In this document: one piece after another, positions 8,286 to 17,425 of the stretch
Layout: each line of letters begins with the position of its first letter
How positions within the stretch are numbered: the first letter of the stretch is position 1
Program-made: the position numbers and the translations under genes
Notes under the pieces: generated by a model
Seen by the model: only the letters and a program-made list of their open reading frames with translations
Databases searched by the model: none
What the model was told of the DNA's origin: nothing
Assembly: GCF_009711265.1 (NCBI RefSeq)
Contig: NZ_WMII01000016.1
Span: 1 to 64,000 of the forward strand
Source of the DNA: Paracoccus shanxieyensis
Lineage (GTDB): Bacteria > Pseudomonadota > Alphaproteobacteria > Rhodobacterales > Rhodobacteraceae
Direction of reading: 5' to 3'
DNA length: 64,000 nt

Positions 8286-9430
8286 GCGAAATAACGGTCC
8301 AGAATGGTGCGATAGATGGCCGAAAGCTGGCGCACCTGATCTGCGGGCACGCGTTCATCGACCTGATGCATGAAATGACCGACAAGGCCGAATTCAAGCA
8401 CCGGGCAGTGATCCTTGACGAAACGCGCATCCGAGGTGCCGCCCGAGGTGGACAGGACCGGATCCAGCCCCGTCGCCTGACGCACCACATCGGCCACCAG
8501 ATCGACGAAGGGGCCGGGCTGGGTCAGGAAGCTTTCGCCCGAAACCTGCGTCTGGATGTCGAAGCCGACCCCGGTTTCGGCCGCGATCGCCGCCGCCTTG
8601 TCGCGGATCATCGCATCCAGACCCTCCGAGCGGTGCGCGTCGTTGAAGCGGATGTTCACCGTCGCGCGGGCCTTGGCCGGGATGACATTGCTGGCCGGAT
8701 TGCCGCAGTCGATGGTCGTGACCTGCAACCCCGAGGGGTCGAAATGCGCGGTTCCCGGATCCAGCGGCTGATCGGTCAGCTGATGCAGCAGCCGCAGCAG
8801 CGCATGAAGCGGGTTCTTGGCGCGGTGCGGATAGGCGGCGTGGCCCTGAACGCCCTGCGCCTCGATCTCCAGCGTCATCGAGCCGCGCCGCCCGATCTTG
8901 ATCATCTCGCCCATGCGGTCGGGGTTGCTGGGCTCTCCGACGATGCAGACATCCATCCGCTCGCCGGTCTGGTCCATCCAGTCCAGCAGCGCGCGGGTGC
9001 CGTCGCGGGACGGGCCTTCCTCATCCCCGGTGATCGCCAGCAGGATTGCGCCGTCGGGCGGGGCCTCGGTCACGCGGGCGATGGCGGCGGCGACGAAGGC
9101 GGCCACGCCGGATTTCATGTCGGTCGCGCCGCGCCCCCAGATCCAGCCATCGGCCTGATGCCCCGAAAACGGCGGATGCGTCCACGCCGCAATATCGCCC
9201 GGAGGCACGACATCGGTATGGCCGTTGAAGCCGAAGCTGCGCGCCGCGCCCTTGGCCCCCCAGCGCGCAAACAGGTTCGGCGTGCCGTTGCGGTCGACGC
9301 GGGTGCAGCTAAAGCCCGCCGCCGTCAGCACATCCGCCAGAAGCAGCAGCGCGCCGCCTTCTTCCGGCGTGACCGAGGGACAGCGGATCAGTTGCGCCGT
9401 CAATTCGGCAGGGTCTGGGGATCGGGTCAT
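8282..9430 (-). CDS. dapE: Succinyl-diaminopimelate desuccinylase
   Basis: Hydrolyses N-succinyl-LL-diaminopimelate in the succinylase branch of lysine and peptidoglycan precursor synthesis. The 382-residue M20 metallopeptidase-like enzyme has HTD at about 71-73 (in [13 protein letters not shown]), ATDMKSG with the bridging aspartate near 104, GDEEG with the catalytic glutamate pair near 137-138, and a late GHFMHQVDE that supplies the last metal histidine. The start follows an AGGAGG-type site. It sits 24 bases after the exporter gene and overlaps the GNAT gene. Confidence 0.95.
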   Translation of the reverse strand: MTRSPDPAELTAQLIRCPSVTPEEGGALLLLADVLTAAGFSCTRVDRNGTPNLFARWGAKGAARSFGFNGHTDVVPPGDIAAWTHPPFSGHQADGWIWGRGATDMKSGVAAFVAAAIARVTEAPPDGAILLAITGDEEGPSRDGTRALLDWMDQTGERMDVCIVGEPSNPDRMGEMIKIGRRGSMTLEIEAQGVQGHAAYPHRAKNPLHALLRLLHQLTDQPLDPGTAHFDPSGLQVTTIDCGNPASNVIPAKARATVNIRFNDAHRSEGLDAMIRDKAAAIAAETGVGFDIQTQVSGESFLTQPGPFVDLVADVVRQATGLDPVLSTSGGTSDARFVKDHCPVLEFGLVGHFMHQVDERVPADQVRQLSAIYRTILDRYFA

Positions 9431-9454
9431 GGGGCCTCCTGTCTTGGCAGGGGT

Positions 9455-10228
9455 TTACACCGGCAGGCCGCCAAGCTCCAGCGCCCGGCGGATCAGGTTC
9501 AGCCCGGTCAGCGTCAGCAGGATCAGCGTCCAGCGGCGGAACTGCACGATGTCCAGCCGGTCATGCGCCAGATAGCCAAGCGCCATGCCGATGACCGCCG
9601 GGATCACAAGAATGGCCGAAAAGGGCAGGCTGTCGGCATTCAGCACGCCGGTCTGCAGATGCGCGACGGTCAGGATCGCGGCGCCCAGAAAGAACACCAC
9701 GCCCTGCACGCGCATCTGTTCTTCCTTTGGCGCGTTGATCGACAGCAGCAGCACGATCAGCGGCGGCCCCCAGATGCCCGCGATGCCGCCGTAAAGCCCG
9801 CCGATGATGCCGCTGCCGATCTCGACCCCGCGGCGATGGCGGACGGGGATGACCATGCTGCGCCCGGCCAGTTGCCACAGCGCATAGGCGGTGATCGGCA
9901 GGCCCAACAGCCCATACATCAGCCATTGCGGCACCACGGTCGCCAGCCCCGCGCTCAGCGGGATGACGACCAGAAGCGCGCCGATATGCCAGCGATAATC
10001 CAGCACCGCCTGCCATGCCGGACGCCAGCCCCGCCGCAGCGCCTGATGGATATTGGTGATCAGCACCGGCAGGATCACCGCGGCCAGCGCCTGCTGCGCC
10101 GTCAGGAACGACCCAAGGACCGAGACCATGATGATCGGCATGGCAAAGCCGATTGCGCCTTTCACAAAGCCGGCGGCGACGGTGACAGCGATAGCCGTCC
10201 AGAAATGGAAAGGATCAAGGCCGAACAT
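9455..10228 (-). CDS. TauE/SafE-family membrane transporter
   Basis: A 257-residue polytopic membrane protein with about seven or eight hydrophobic segments. The family's paired motifs are visible: AAGFVKGAIGFAMPIIMV near the N terminus and GIIGGLYGGIAGIWGPPLIVL in the middle. TauE/SafE proteins export sulfite, sulfoacetate or other small anions; the substrate here cannot be told. I chose ATG 10228 (MFGLDPF) because AGGA lies upstream; the frame could extend 12 codons. It heads the group leading into dapE. Confidence 0.85.
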   Translation of the reverse strand: MFGLDPFHFWTAIAVTVAAGFVKGAIGFAMPIIMVSVLGSFLTAQQALAAVILPVLITNIHQALRRGWRPAWQAVLDYRWHIGALLVVIPLSAGLATVVPQWLMYGLLGLPITAYALWQLAGRSMVIPVRHRRGVEIGSGIIGGLYGGIAGIWGPPLIVLLLSINAPKEEQMRVQGVVFFLGAAILTVAHLQTGVLNADSLPFSAILVIPAVIGMALGYLAHDRLDIVQFRRWTLILLTLTGLNLIRRALELGGLPV

Positions 10229-10377
10229 GACCGCCAGTCCTAACCTTTGCCGACGCGGGCGCAAGACGCATATTGCTTGGTTATTTTAGTTCGATATGGT
10301 GGTCATATGCGCATGATAGTTGCTTTGACATCTGCGATTGGCTAGAAATGCTGCAATGCCGCATAAGGGACATGCCG

Positions 10378-12030
10378 ATGAAGGACACGCCTGCCATGGC
10401 CGATCAGCCAACCGCTTTGCTTCAGGCCGTGAAGGCCGCCGACCCGGCGCTTCAGACGCTGCTGACTGAGGCGACCCAGGCCCTGCGCCACCGTGTCGCG
10501 CCCGATGGCAAGCCCGATGCGGCCCTGCTGGACGAACATCAGCACGCCGTGCACGCGCTTTCGTGGCTTGCGACCTATATCGAGGCGCTGCGCCAGCTTG
10601 CGGGCTGGGCCGACCGTCTGGCCGCCGAGGACGCGCTTGGCCGGACCGAGGCGCTGATCCTGCAGATCGGCTTCGGCGAATACCTGACCCAGATCGCGGG
10701 CGGCATCCCGATGAGCCAGACCGAATTCGCCCGTCTGTCCGATCTGGGGCTGGACTGGCAGCCTGATGACGACCTGCGCCGCCTGATGGCGGGCAATAGC
10801 CCGGCAGCCCGTGCCGAGCTGGTGCGGCTGATGCAGGACAACAACCGCCGTGCGACCTTCGGCGCCTCGGGTCTGGACGATGAGCTGGAGATGATCCGCG
10901 ACCAGTTCCGCCGCTATGCCGATGAACGGGTGATCCCCAATGCGCATGGCTGGCACCTGAAGGACGAGTTGATCCCCCTTGAGATCATCAACGAACTGGC
11001 CGAGCTGGGCGTCTTCGGCCTGACCATCCCCGAGGAATATGGCGGGCTGGGGCTGTCGAAAGCCTCGATGGCGGTGGTGACCGAGGAATTGTCGCGCGGC
11101 TATATCGGCGTGGGCAGCCTTGGCACGCGCAGCGAAATCGCCGCCGAACTAATCCTGTGCGGCGGAACCGAGGCGCAAAAGGCGGAGTGGCTGCCGGGGC
11201 TGGCCTCGGGTCAGATCCTGTCCACGGCGGTCTTTACCGAGCCCAATACCGGCAGCGACCTTGGCAGCCTGCGCACCCGTGCGGTGCGCGACGGCGATGA
11301 CTGGCTGGTCACGGGAAACAAGACATGGATCACCCATGCGCAGCGCAGCCATGTCATGACGCTTTTGGCCCGCACTGATCCCGACAGCAGCGACTGGCGC
11401 GGCTTGTCGATGTTTCTGGCCCGCAAGACCCCCGGCACCGATGATGACCCGTTCCCGACCCCCGGCATGACCGGAGGCGAGATCGAGGTTCTGGGCTATC
11501 GCGGCATGAAGGAATACGAGCTGGGCTTTGACGGCTTCCGCATCCGGGGCGAGGATCTTTTGGGCGCCGAACCCGGACGTGGCTTCAAGCAGTTGATGGA
11601 AACCTTTGAATCTGCGCGGATTCAGACCGCCGCCCGTGCCGTCGGGGTGGCGCAGTCCGCCTGCGAGATCGGCTTGCAATACGCTTTGGACCGCAAGCAG
11701 TTCGGGCGTGCGCTGGTGGCGTTCCCGCGCGTTGCCGACAAGCTGGCGATGATGGCGGTCGAGATCATGATCGCGCGGCAGTTGACCTATTTCAGCGCGT
11801 GGGAAAAGGACCATGGCCGCCGCTGCGACCTTGAGGCAGGCATGGCCAAGCTTCTGGGCGCGCGGGTGGCGTGGTCGGCGGCCGACAATGCCTTGCAGAT
11901 CCATGGCGGCAACGGCTTTGCGCTGGAATATACCATCAGCCGGGTTCTGTGCGACGCGCGCATCCTCAACATCTTCGAGGGGGCGGCGGAAATTCAGGCT
12001 CAGGTTATTGCACGCAGGTTACTGGGCTGA
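10378..12030 (+). CDS. mcd: Acyl-CoA dehydrogenase, probable (2S)-methylsuccinyl-CoA dehydrogenase
   Basis: An FAD-dependent acyl-CoA dehydrogenase with an extra N-terminal helical region of about 150 residues, 550 residues in all. This size and layout, with the junction around ATFGASGLDDELEMIRDQF, match Mcd of the ethylmalonyl-CoA pathway, which oxidises (2S)-methylsuccinyl-CoA to mesaconyl-CoA during acetate or C1 assimilation. Core motifs include FGLTIPEEYGGLGLS, FTEPNTGSDLGSL, and LQIHGGNGFALEY near the C terminus. The start at ATG 10378 has AAGGGA seven bases upstream. A possible promoter is TTGCTT (10273) and TATGGT (10295). A generic acyl-CoA dehydrogenase is the alternative. Confidence 0.8.
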   Translation: MKDTPAMADQPTALLQAVKAADPALQTLLTEATQALRHRVAPDGKPDAALLDEHQHAVHALSWLATYIEALRQLAGWADRLAAEDALGRTEALILQIGFGEYLTQIAGGIPMSQTEFARLSDLGLDWQPDDDLRRLMAGNSPAARAELVRLMQDNNRRATFGASGLDDELEMIRDQFRRYADERVIPNAHGWHLKDELIPLEIINELAELGVFGLTIPEEYGGLGLSKASMAVVTEELSRGYIGVGSLGTRSEIAAELILCGGTEAQKAEWLPGLASGQILSTAVFTEPNTGSDLGSLRTRAVRDGDDWLVTGNKTWITHAQRSHVMTLLARTDPDSSDWRGLSMFLARKTPGTDDDPFPTPGMTGGEIEVLGYRGMKEYELGFDGFRIRGEDLLGAEPGRGFKQLMETFESARIQTAARAVGVAQSACEIGLQYALDRKQFGRALVAFPRVADKLAMMAVEIMIARQLTYFSAWEKDHGRRCDLEAGMAKLLGARVAWSAADNALQIHGGNGFALEYTISRVLCDARILNIFEGAAEIQAQVIARRLLG

Positions 12031-12108
12031 CGCGAAATTCCCTGCGCGGCTGGACAGTCGGGGGCGTTCGGGCATTATGGCCCCAACATGACAGAACAGA
12101 GGCCCAAC

Positions 12109-12531
12109 ATGACCCGTATCCTGACCCTTTCTGCCGCGCTTGCCGCCGTGACCGCGCTTGCCGCCTGTGAACCCGCAGCGCCTTCGGATCCGGCCCATAA
12201 CATCCCGACGGGGCAATATGTGCTGGTCGGCATCGGCTCTGACACCGTGCCGCAGCGCAATGTCGGGCTGACGATCAATGCCGATGGCTCGATCTCGGGT
12301 CAGGCGCCTTGCAACCATTACACCGCCACCCAGACCGCCGAGCCGCCGGCCTTCGCGCTGAGCCCGGTGACGAATACCCGCATGGCCTGTTCCGGCCGCG
12401 CCGCCGAGCTTGAGAATCGCTATTTCGCCGCGCTGGCACAGGCGAACGGCATCAAATACGAAGGCGGCGTGCTGGCCATCACCGGCCCGACCTATCTGAC
12501 CTTCGAGCCGGGCTACCGCAAGGACCAGTAA
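12109..12531 (+). CDS. META-domain lipoprotein
   Basis: A 140-residue probable lipoprotein. The signal sequence ends in TALAAC with the lipid-carrying Cys at about residue 20. The remainder resembles the META/HslJ domain: ISGQAPCNHYTA followed by FALSPVTNTRMACSGRAAELE and a C-terminal LAITGPTYLTFEP. HslJ-type proteins sit in the envelope and have been linked to stress tolerance; the role here is unknown. I prefer ATG 12109, after AGAGG, over the ATG seven codons upstream. The stop abuts the stop of convergent recO. Confidence 0.82.
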   Translation: MTRILTLSAALAAVTALAACEPAAPSDPAHNIPTGQYVLVGIGSDTVPQRNVGLTINADGSISGQAPCNHYTATQTAEPPAFALSPVTNTRMACSGRAAELENRYFAALAQANGIKYEGGVLAITGPTYLTFEPGYRKDQ

Positions 12532-13248
12532 TCACGCCTCGCGCGCCAGCAGGCGCGCGACCAGACGACCCCGCGCGGGCGGCAAGGGCTTGCCCGCGTG
12601 GAATTCGGCCAGACGGGTTTCCAGAAAATACCCGGTCAGGGCCAGCGCATCCGCAACACCGCCATTGCCGCGACCGCCCAGCAGCGCGGGCAGGGGCAGC
12701 AGGCGCGGCGCCCAGTCGCCCGCCGCCTGCGCGCTGACCGCCCGGCCCGAACGCGGGCTGACATAGGCCAGCCCGTCACGGCTGCCCGTGACGGCGCAAC
12801 TGCCCAGATCCAGCCCGAACCCCAGATCGTCCAGAAGCCGCATCTCCCAGCGCAGATAGGCCTCGGCCCAGGGATCATCCGCATCCATCTGGTCCAGCAA
12901 CGCCTCGGTCGCGTCGGTCAGGCGCGGGTGCGGATCGCGTTCCGGCAGCGCATAGCTCAACAGCGCCGTCACCGCATTGACCCCGGCCAGCGCATCGGCA
13001 TTGGCCAGAAGGCCGGGACGGGCGCGGGCCGGCTCGGCGGTGAACGTGCCCAGTTGGTCCTCCAGCCGGGCCCGCCAGCGCAGGCTGACCCGCCCGCCTG
13101 GCTGCAACATCGCGGCGCGCTTGGCGCTGGCCCCGCCCGGCACCAGCCCCGAAATCAGCCCGGCATCGCGGGCCAGCACCGTCAGGATCACGGCGTTTTC
13201 GCCATGCCTGCGGGTCTGCACCACGCTGGCCTCTCCGTGCCATTCCAT
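12532..13248 (-). CDS. recO: DNA repair protein RecO
   Basis: RecO helps RecR load RecA onto SSB-coated single-stranded DNA in gap repair. The 238-residue protein starts MEWHGEASVVQTRRHGENAVILTVL, the usual N-terminal OB-fold sequence, and continues with the helical C-terminal domain (LRWEMRLLDDLGFGLDLGSCAVTG). The start at 13248 is 64 bases from the divergent ade start. Identification rests on the N-terminal pattern and length. Confidence 0.92.
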   Translation of the reverse strand: MEWHGEASVVQTRRHGENAVILTVLARDAGLISGLVPGGASAKRAAMLQPGGRVSLRWRARLEDQLGTFTAEPARARPGLLANADALAGVNAVTALLSYALPERDPHPRLTDATEALLDQMDADDPWAEAYLRWEMRLLDDLGFGLDLGSCAVTGSRDGLAYVSPRSGRAVSAQAAGDWAPRLLPLPALLGGRGNGGVADALALTGYFLETRLAEFHAGKPLPPARGRLVARLLAREA

Positions 13249-13312
13249 GTAAAGCGCCTTTCCTTTGCCGCCACCATGCCGCAGCTTGGTGGCAACCCAC
13301 AAGGAGCGCGCC

Positions 13313-15109
13313 ATGCTGAAACCCTGGATCCAATCACAAGCAAGACTGGTCGAAATCGCGGCGGGCCGCGCCTTCGCCGATCTGGTGATCCGGGGCGGGC
13401 AATGGGTGAACGTCCACACGCGCGAGGTGATCCCCGCCACCGACATCGCCGTGGCCGATGGCCGCATCGCCTATGTCGGCCCCGACGCCGCACCCTGCAT
13501 CGGCCCTGACACGCAGGTGATCGACGCGGGTGGCCGCTTCATGCTGCCCGGTCTGATCGACGCGCATATGCATGTGGAATCTGGGATGCTGACCCCCGCA
13601 GGCTTCGCCGCCGCCGTCATCCCGCATGGCACCACGACGATCTTTCACGACCCGCATGAAATCGCGAATGTCATGGGCCTTGAAGGCGTGAGGCTGATGC
13701 GCGACGAATCGCTGTTGCAACCGATCAGCATGTTCACCCAGATGCCCAGCTGCGCGCCCTCGGCCCCCGGTCTGGAAACGACCGGCCAGCCGATCACCGA
13801 AGGCGAGGTGGCGCAGGCCATGGGCTGGGACGGCATCATCGGTCTGGGCGAGATGATGAACTTTCCCGGTGTCGCCGCCGGAGATCCGCAGATGCTGGCC
13901 GAAATCGCCGCGACCCGCGCGGTGGGCAAGACGGTCGGCGGCCATTACGCCAGCCCGGATCTGGGCCGGCCCTTTCACGCCTATGTGGCGGGCGGTGCGG
14001 CGGACGATCATGAAACCACCTCGGAAGCGCAGGGCATCGCGCGGGTGCGTCAGGGCATGGGCTGCATGATGCGGCTGGGCTCGGCCTGGTATGATGTGGA
14101 AAGCCAGATCACCGCGATCACCGAAAAGGGCCTCGATCCGCGCTTTTTCATCCTGTGCACCGATGACAGCCATTCCGGCACGCTGGTCCATGACGGGCAT
14201 ATGAACCGCGTGCTGCGCCATGCCATCGACTGCGGCTGCGATCCGCTGGTGGCGATCCAGATGGCCACGATCAACCCGGCCAGCCATTTCGGGCTGGAAC
14301 GTGAACTGGGCAGCATCACCCCCGGACGGCGGGCGGATATCATCCTGACCTCGGACCTGCACGCGCTTCCGGTCCAGACCGTCATCGCGCAGGGGCAGGT
14401 GGTGGCGCAGGACGGGGCTTTGCTGGCCGATTGCCCACGGATCGACTGGCCGGATCAGGCGCGCAATTCCGTCCATCTGGGCCGGATGCTCGACGCGCCC
14501 GATTTCGCGGTCGCAGCCACCGATACGGCCTCGACCACCGCCCGCGTCCGGGTGATCGGCGTGGTCGAAAATCAGGCGCCGACCCGCGCGCTCAGTGCCG
14601 ATCTGCCGGTGCGGGACAGCATGGTGGCGGCGCAGGGCGACATCTGCCATATCGCGCTGGTCGAACGTCATCGCGGCACGGGGGGCGTGGTCAACGGGTT
14701 CGTGTCGGGCTTCGGCTATCAGGGGCGCATGGCGATCGCCTCGACCGTGGCGCATGACAGCCACCACATGATCGTCGTCGGCACCTGCCGCGACAGCATG
14801 GCGGCGGCGGCAAACCATCTGGGCCAGATCGGCGGCGGCATCACCGTCTTCCGCGACGGCAAGGAACTTGCGACCGTGGCCCTGCCCATCGCGGGCCTGA
14901 TGTCCGACCGCCCGGCGGATGAGGTCGCCCAATCCGCGCAGGGCATCGTCCGGGCCATGCAGGATTGCGGCTGTCAGTTGAACAACGCCGTGATGCAGCA
15001 TGTCCTGCTGGCGCTGGTGGTCATCCCGGAACTGCGCATCTCGGATCTGGGCATCGTCGATGTCACGCAGTTCAAGCTGGTGGACCTGCACGTGCCGAAC
15101 GAAACCTGA
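13313..15109 (+). CDS. ade: Adenine deaminase
   Basis: Deaminates adenine to hypoxanthine in purine salvage. The 598-residue amidohydrolase has an N-terminal beta domain (LVIRGGQWVNVHTREVI), the metal motif DAHMHVESGM, HGTTTIFHDPHEIANVMG and a later CTDDSHS, all typical of the Ade family. Near the C terminus, FVSGFGYQGRMAIASTVAHDSHH is the conserved adenine deaminase C-terminal segment. AAGGAG six bases before ATG 13313 fixes the start. It is divergent from recO and convergent with recF, with one copy of the repeated 3' element between. Confidence 0.93.
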   Translation: MLKPWIQSQARLVEIAAGRAFADLVIRGGQWVNVHTREVIPATDIAVADGRIAYVGPDAAPCIGPDTQVIDAGGRFMLPGLIDAHMHVESGMLTPAGFAAAVIPHGTTTIFHDPHEIANVMGLEGVRLMRDESLLQPISMFTQMPSCAPSAPGLETTGQPITEGEVAQAMGWDGIIGLGEMMNFPGVAAGDPQMLAEIAATRAVGKTVGGHYASPDLGRPFHAYVAGGAADDHETTSEAQGIARVRQGMGCMMRLGSAWYDVESQITAITEKGLDPRFFILCTDDSHSGTLVHDGHMNRVLRHAIDCGCDPLVAIQMATINPASHFGLERELGSITPGRRADIILTSDLHALPVQTVIAQGQVVAQDGALLADCPRIDWPDQARNSVHLGRMLDAPDFAVAATDTASTTARVRVIGVVENQAPTRALSADLPVRDSMVAAQGDICHIALVERHRGTGGVVNGFVSGFGYQGRMAIASTVAHDSHHMIVVGTCRDSMAAAANHLGQIGGGITVFRDGKELATVALPIAGLMSDRPADEVAQSAQGIVRAMQDCGCQLNNAVMQHVLLALVVIPELRISDLGIVDVTQFKLVDLHVPNET

Positions 15110-15127
15110 GGCGCGGCGCTCAGGCGG

Positions 15128-15149
15128 CTTCTTCGTTCTTCAAATACTC
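15128..15149 (-). repeat. 3'-end element copy 2, overlapping the recF stop
   Basis: On the minus strand the recF TGA stop forms the start of the element: GAGTATTTG, a short spacer, then GAACGAAGAAG. There is no GC hairpin at this copy. Confidence 0.65.
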
Positions 15150-16218
15150 ATGCCAGGGCCGATGTCTCGCCCGACCGCTGCACGGCCAGGAACAGCGCCC
15201 GATCCCGCAGCGCCTCGAACAGCTCGGCCCCGGTGCCGGTCAGGAAACTCTGCGCCGACAGCGCGCAGATCTCATCGTAAAGTGCGGCGCGGCGGTCGGC
15301 ATCCAGATGCGCCGCGACCTCATCCAGCAGCAGGATCGGCGCCTCATCCGCCAAGGCGCGGGCATTGGCCAGAATCAGTGACAGCAGCAGCGCCTTCTGC
15401 TCTCCGGTCGAGGACAGCGCCGCAGGCATGTCCTGCGGCCCCCAGCTTGCGCCCAGATCGGCGCGGTGCGGCCCGCTCAGCGTGCGCCCGGCGGCCATGT
15501 CGCGCGGGCGCATCTGGGCAAACCGCTCGGCCATCGTCAACGGATCGGGATCGTCGGCAAAGCCATCGCCCGCCAGAAGCTGCAACCGTGCTGCGGGAAA
15601 GGCGGTCCGGGCCCCGTCCTGCGCCGCCATGATCCGGGCCAGCGCATCCAGCCGGTTGCGGGTGATCGCCGCGCCCATATCCGCCATCTGCACCTCAAGC
15701 GCGCGATACCAGCCCGCGTCCCGAACCTCGTCACGCAGCAGCCGGTTGCGTTCGCGCATCGCCTTGTCATAGCCAAGCGCGTCCTCGGCATGGCCGGGGA
15801 CAAAGCTCAGCGTCACCCGGTCAAGAAAGCGGCGGCGCGCCTCGGGGGCGTCGGTCCACAGCCGGTCCATGGCAGGCACCAGCCAGATCACCCGCGCCAG
15901 CCGACCCAGCGCGACCTGCGGGCTGGCCTTGTCATCGACCAGAACCTCGCGCGGCTGGCCGGGCAGGGCGCGGGTCTGGATCTGATGCTCTGCAATGGTC
16001 GCGCGGATCTGCCAGCCGACATCCGGCCCCTTGCGGGCCTGATCGCCGGGGGCCGCGCCGCGCATCCCGCGACCGGGCGCCAGCATCGAAATCGCTTCCA
16101 GAATATTCGTCTTGCCTGCACCATTCGGGCCGTGAATGGCCACCGGGCGGGGATCAAGGGCAATGTCCAGACGGGCCCAGCTGCGAAACTGGGCCAGATG
16201 CAGGTGGCTCAGCGTCAC
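15148..16218 (-). CDS. recF: DNA replication and repair protein RecF
   Basis: An SMC-like ATPase that acts with RecO and RecR at stalled forks. At 356 residues it has the Walker A GPNGAGKT at about 30-37, the ABC-type signature LSSTGEQKALLLSLILA near residue 275, and the Walker B segment PILLLDEVAAHLD. The N terminus MTLSHLHLAQFRSWARLDI is the normal RecF start. Its first four bases overlap the end of dnaN, so dnaN and recF form an operon behind dnaA. Confidence 0.96.
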   Translation of the reverse strand: MTLSHLHLAQFRSWARLDIALDPRPVAIHGPNGAGKTNILEAISMLAPGRGMRGAAPGDQARKGPDVGWQIRATIAEHQIQTRALPGQPREVLVDDKASPQVALGRLARVIWLVPAMDRLWTDAPEARRRFLDRVTLSFVPGHAEDALGYDKAMRERNRLLRDEVRDAGWYRALEVQMADMGAAITRNRLDALARIMAAQDGARTAFPAARLQLLAGDGFADDPDPLTMAERFAQMRPRDMAAGRTLSGPHRADLGASWGPQDMPAALSSTGEQKALLLSLILANARALADEAPILLLDEVAAHLDADRRAALYDEICALSAQSFLTGTGAELFEALRDRALFLAVQRSGETSALA

Positions 16219-17333
16219 ACGCGCATCGGCATGACGACATAGACGGCCGAGGTGTCGCCGCCTTCGCGGATCAGCGCCGCATCGCCCGAGCCATTGAACA
16301 GAAAGACCGCATTTTCCCGGTCGATCTGGCCCGCGATCTCGTGCAGGTATTTGGCGTTGAAGCCGATCTCCAGCGGCTCATCGGCATAGGCCACGGGCAG
16401 CTCCTCATCCGCCGCGCCGCTGTCGGGGGCGTTGACGGACAGCACCAGCCGGTCCTCATCCAAGGCCAGTTTGACGGCGCGCGACCGTTCGCTGCTGACG
16501 GTGGCCACGCGATCCACGGCCTTGGCGAAATCGCCCGCATCCACCTCAAGCTTGCGCGTATTGCCCGAGGGGATGACGCGGCTGTAATCCGGGAAGGTGC
16601 CGTCAATGACTTTCGAGGTCAGGGTGATCGTGGGCGTGGCGAAGCGGACCTTGGTTTCACTGACCGACACGGCGATTTCGGTATCATCGTCATCCAGCAG
16701 CTTGCGCAGCTCCGTGACCGTCTTGCGCGGCACGATGACGCCGGGCATGTCGGCGGCACCCTCGGGCAGGCCCGCATCGATCCGGGCCAGACGGTGACCA
16801 TCGGTCGCCACGCAGCGCAGCGCCGGGCCGTCTTCGCCCTGCGCCACATGCATATAGACGCCATTCAGGTAATAGCGCGTCTCTTCGTTCGAGATCGCGA
16901 ATTTCGACTTGTCGAACAGCCGCCGCAGAGTGGCCGAGGGCGCGGCGAAATTCGCCGAATATTCCGACGAGGACATGACCGGGAAATCTTCGCGCGGCAG
17001 CGTCGCCAGGCTGAAATTTGACCGGCCCGCCTGCACCGTCAGGCGCTGCGATGCGCCGTCCAGCGTCAGTTGCACCAGCGCCCCATCGGGCAGCTTGCGC
17101 GAGATGTCGTTGAGCATGCTGGCCGATACGGTCGTGGCACCCGGCGTCTGGATTTGCGCCGTGGTGCGATAGACGATTTCGGTGTCCAGATCGGTGGCGC
17201 GGAAGCTGACGCCATCCGCCGTGGCCTCGATCAGCACATTGGCAAGGATCGGGATCGTGTTGCGCCGCTCGACAACGGATTGCGCCTGAGAAACGGCTTT
17301 CACCAGATCGGCACGTTCGATCGCGAATTTCAT
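16215..17333 (-). CDS. dnaN: DNA polymerase III beta sliding clamp
   Basis: The 372-residue processivity clamp that dimerises around DNA and tethers the polymerase. It begins MKFAIERADLVKAVSQAQSV and ends with the conserved VYVVMPMRV. The segment DGTFPDYSRVIP is a clamp hallmark. It lies 92 bases after dnaA and overlaps recF by four bases. Confidence 0.98.
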   Translation of the reverse strand: MKFAIERADLVKAVSQAQSVVERRNTIPILANVLIEATADGVSFRATDLDTEIVYRTTAQIQTPGATTVSASMLNDISRKLPDGALVQLTLDGASQRLTVQAGRSNFSLATLPREDFPVMSSSEYSANFAAPSATLRRLFDKSKFAISNEETRYYLNGVYMHVAQGEDGPALRCVATDGHRLARIDAGLPEGAADMPGVIVPRKTVTELRKLLDDDDTEIAVSVSETKVRFATPTITLTSKVIDGTFPDYSRVIPSGNTRKLEVDAGDFAKAVDRVATVSSERSRAVKLALDEDRLVLSVNAPDSGAADEELPVAYADEPLEIGFNAKYLHEIAGQIDRENAVFLFNGSGDAALIREGGDTSAVYVVMPMRV

Positions 17334-17425
17334 GGTCGGTCCTTACATCCTGGGCGCGGCGGGCCAGATTATCGCCCGGGTGGTCGACCGGCAATGTGGC
17401 AGATTTGCCCGCCGGGTCAAGCGGA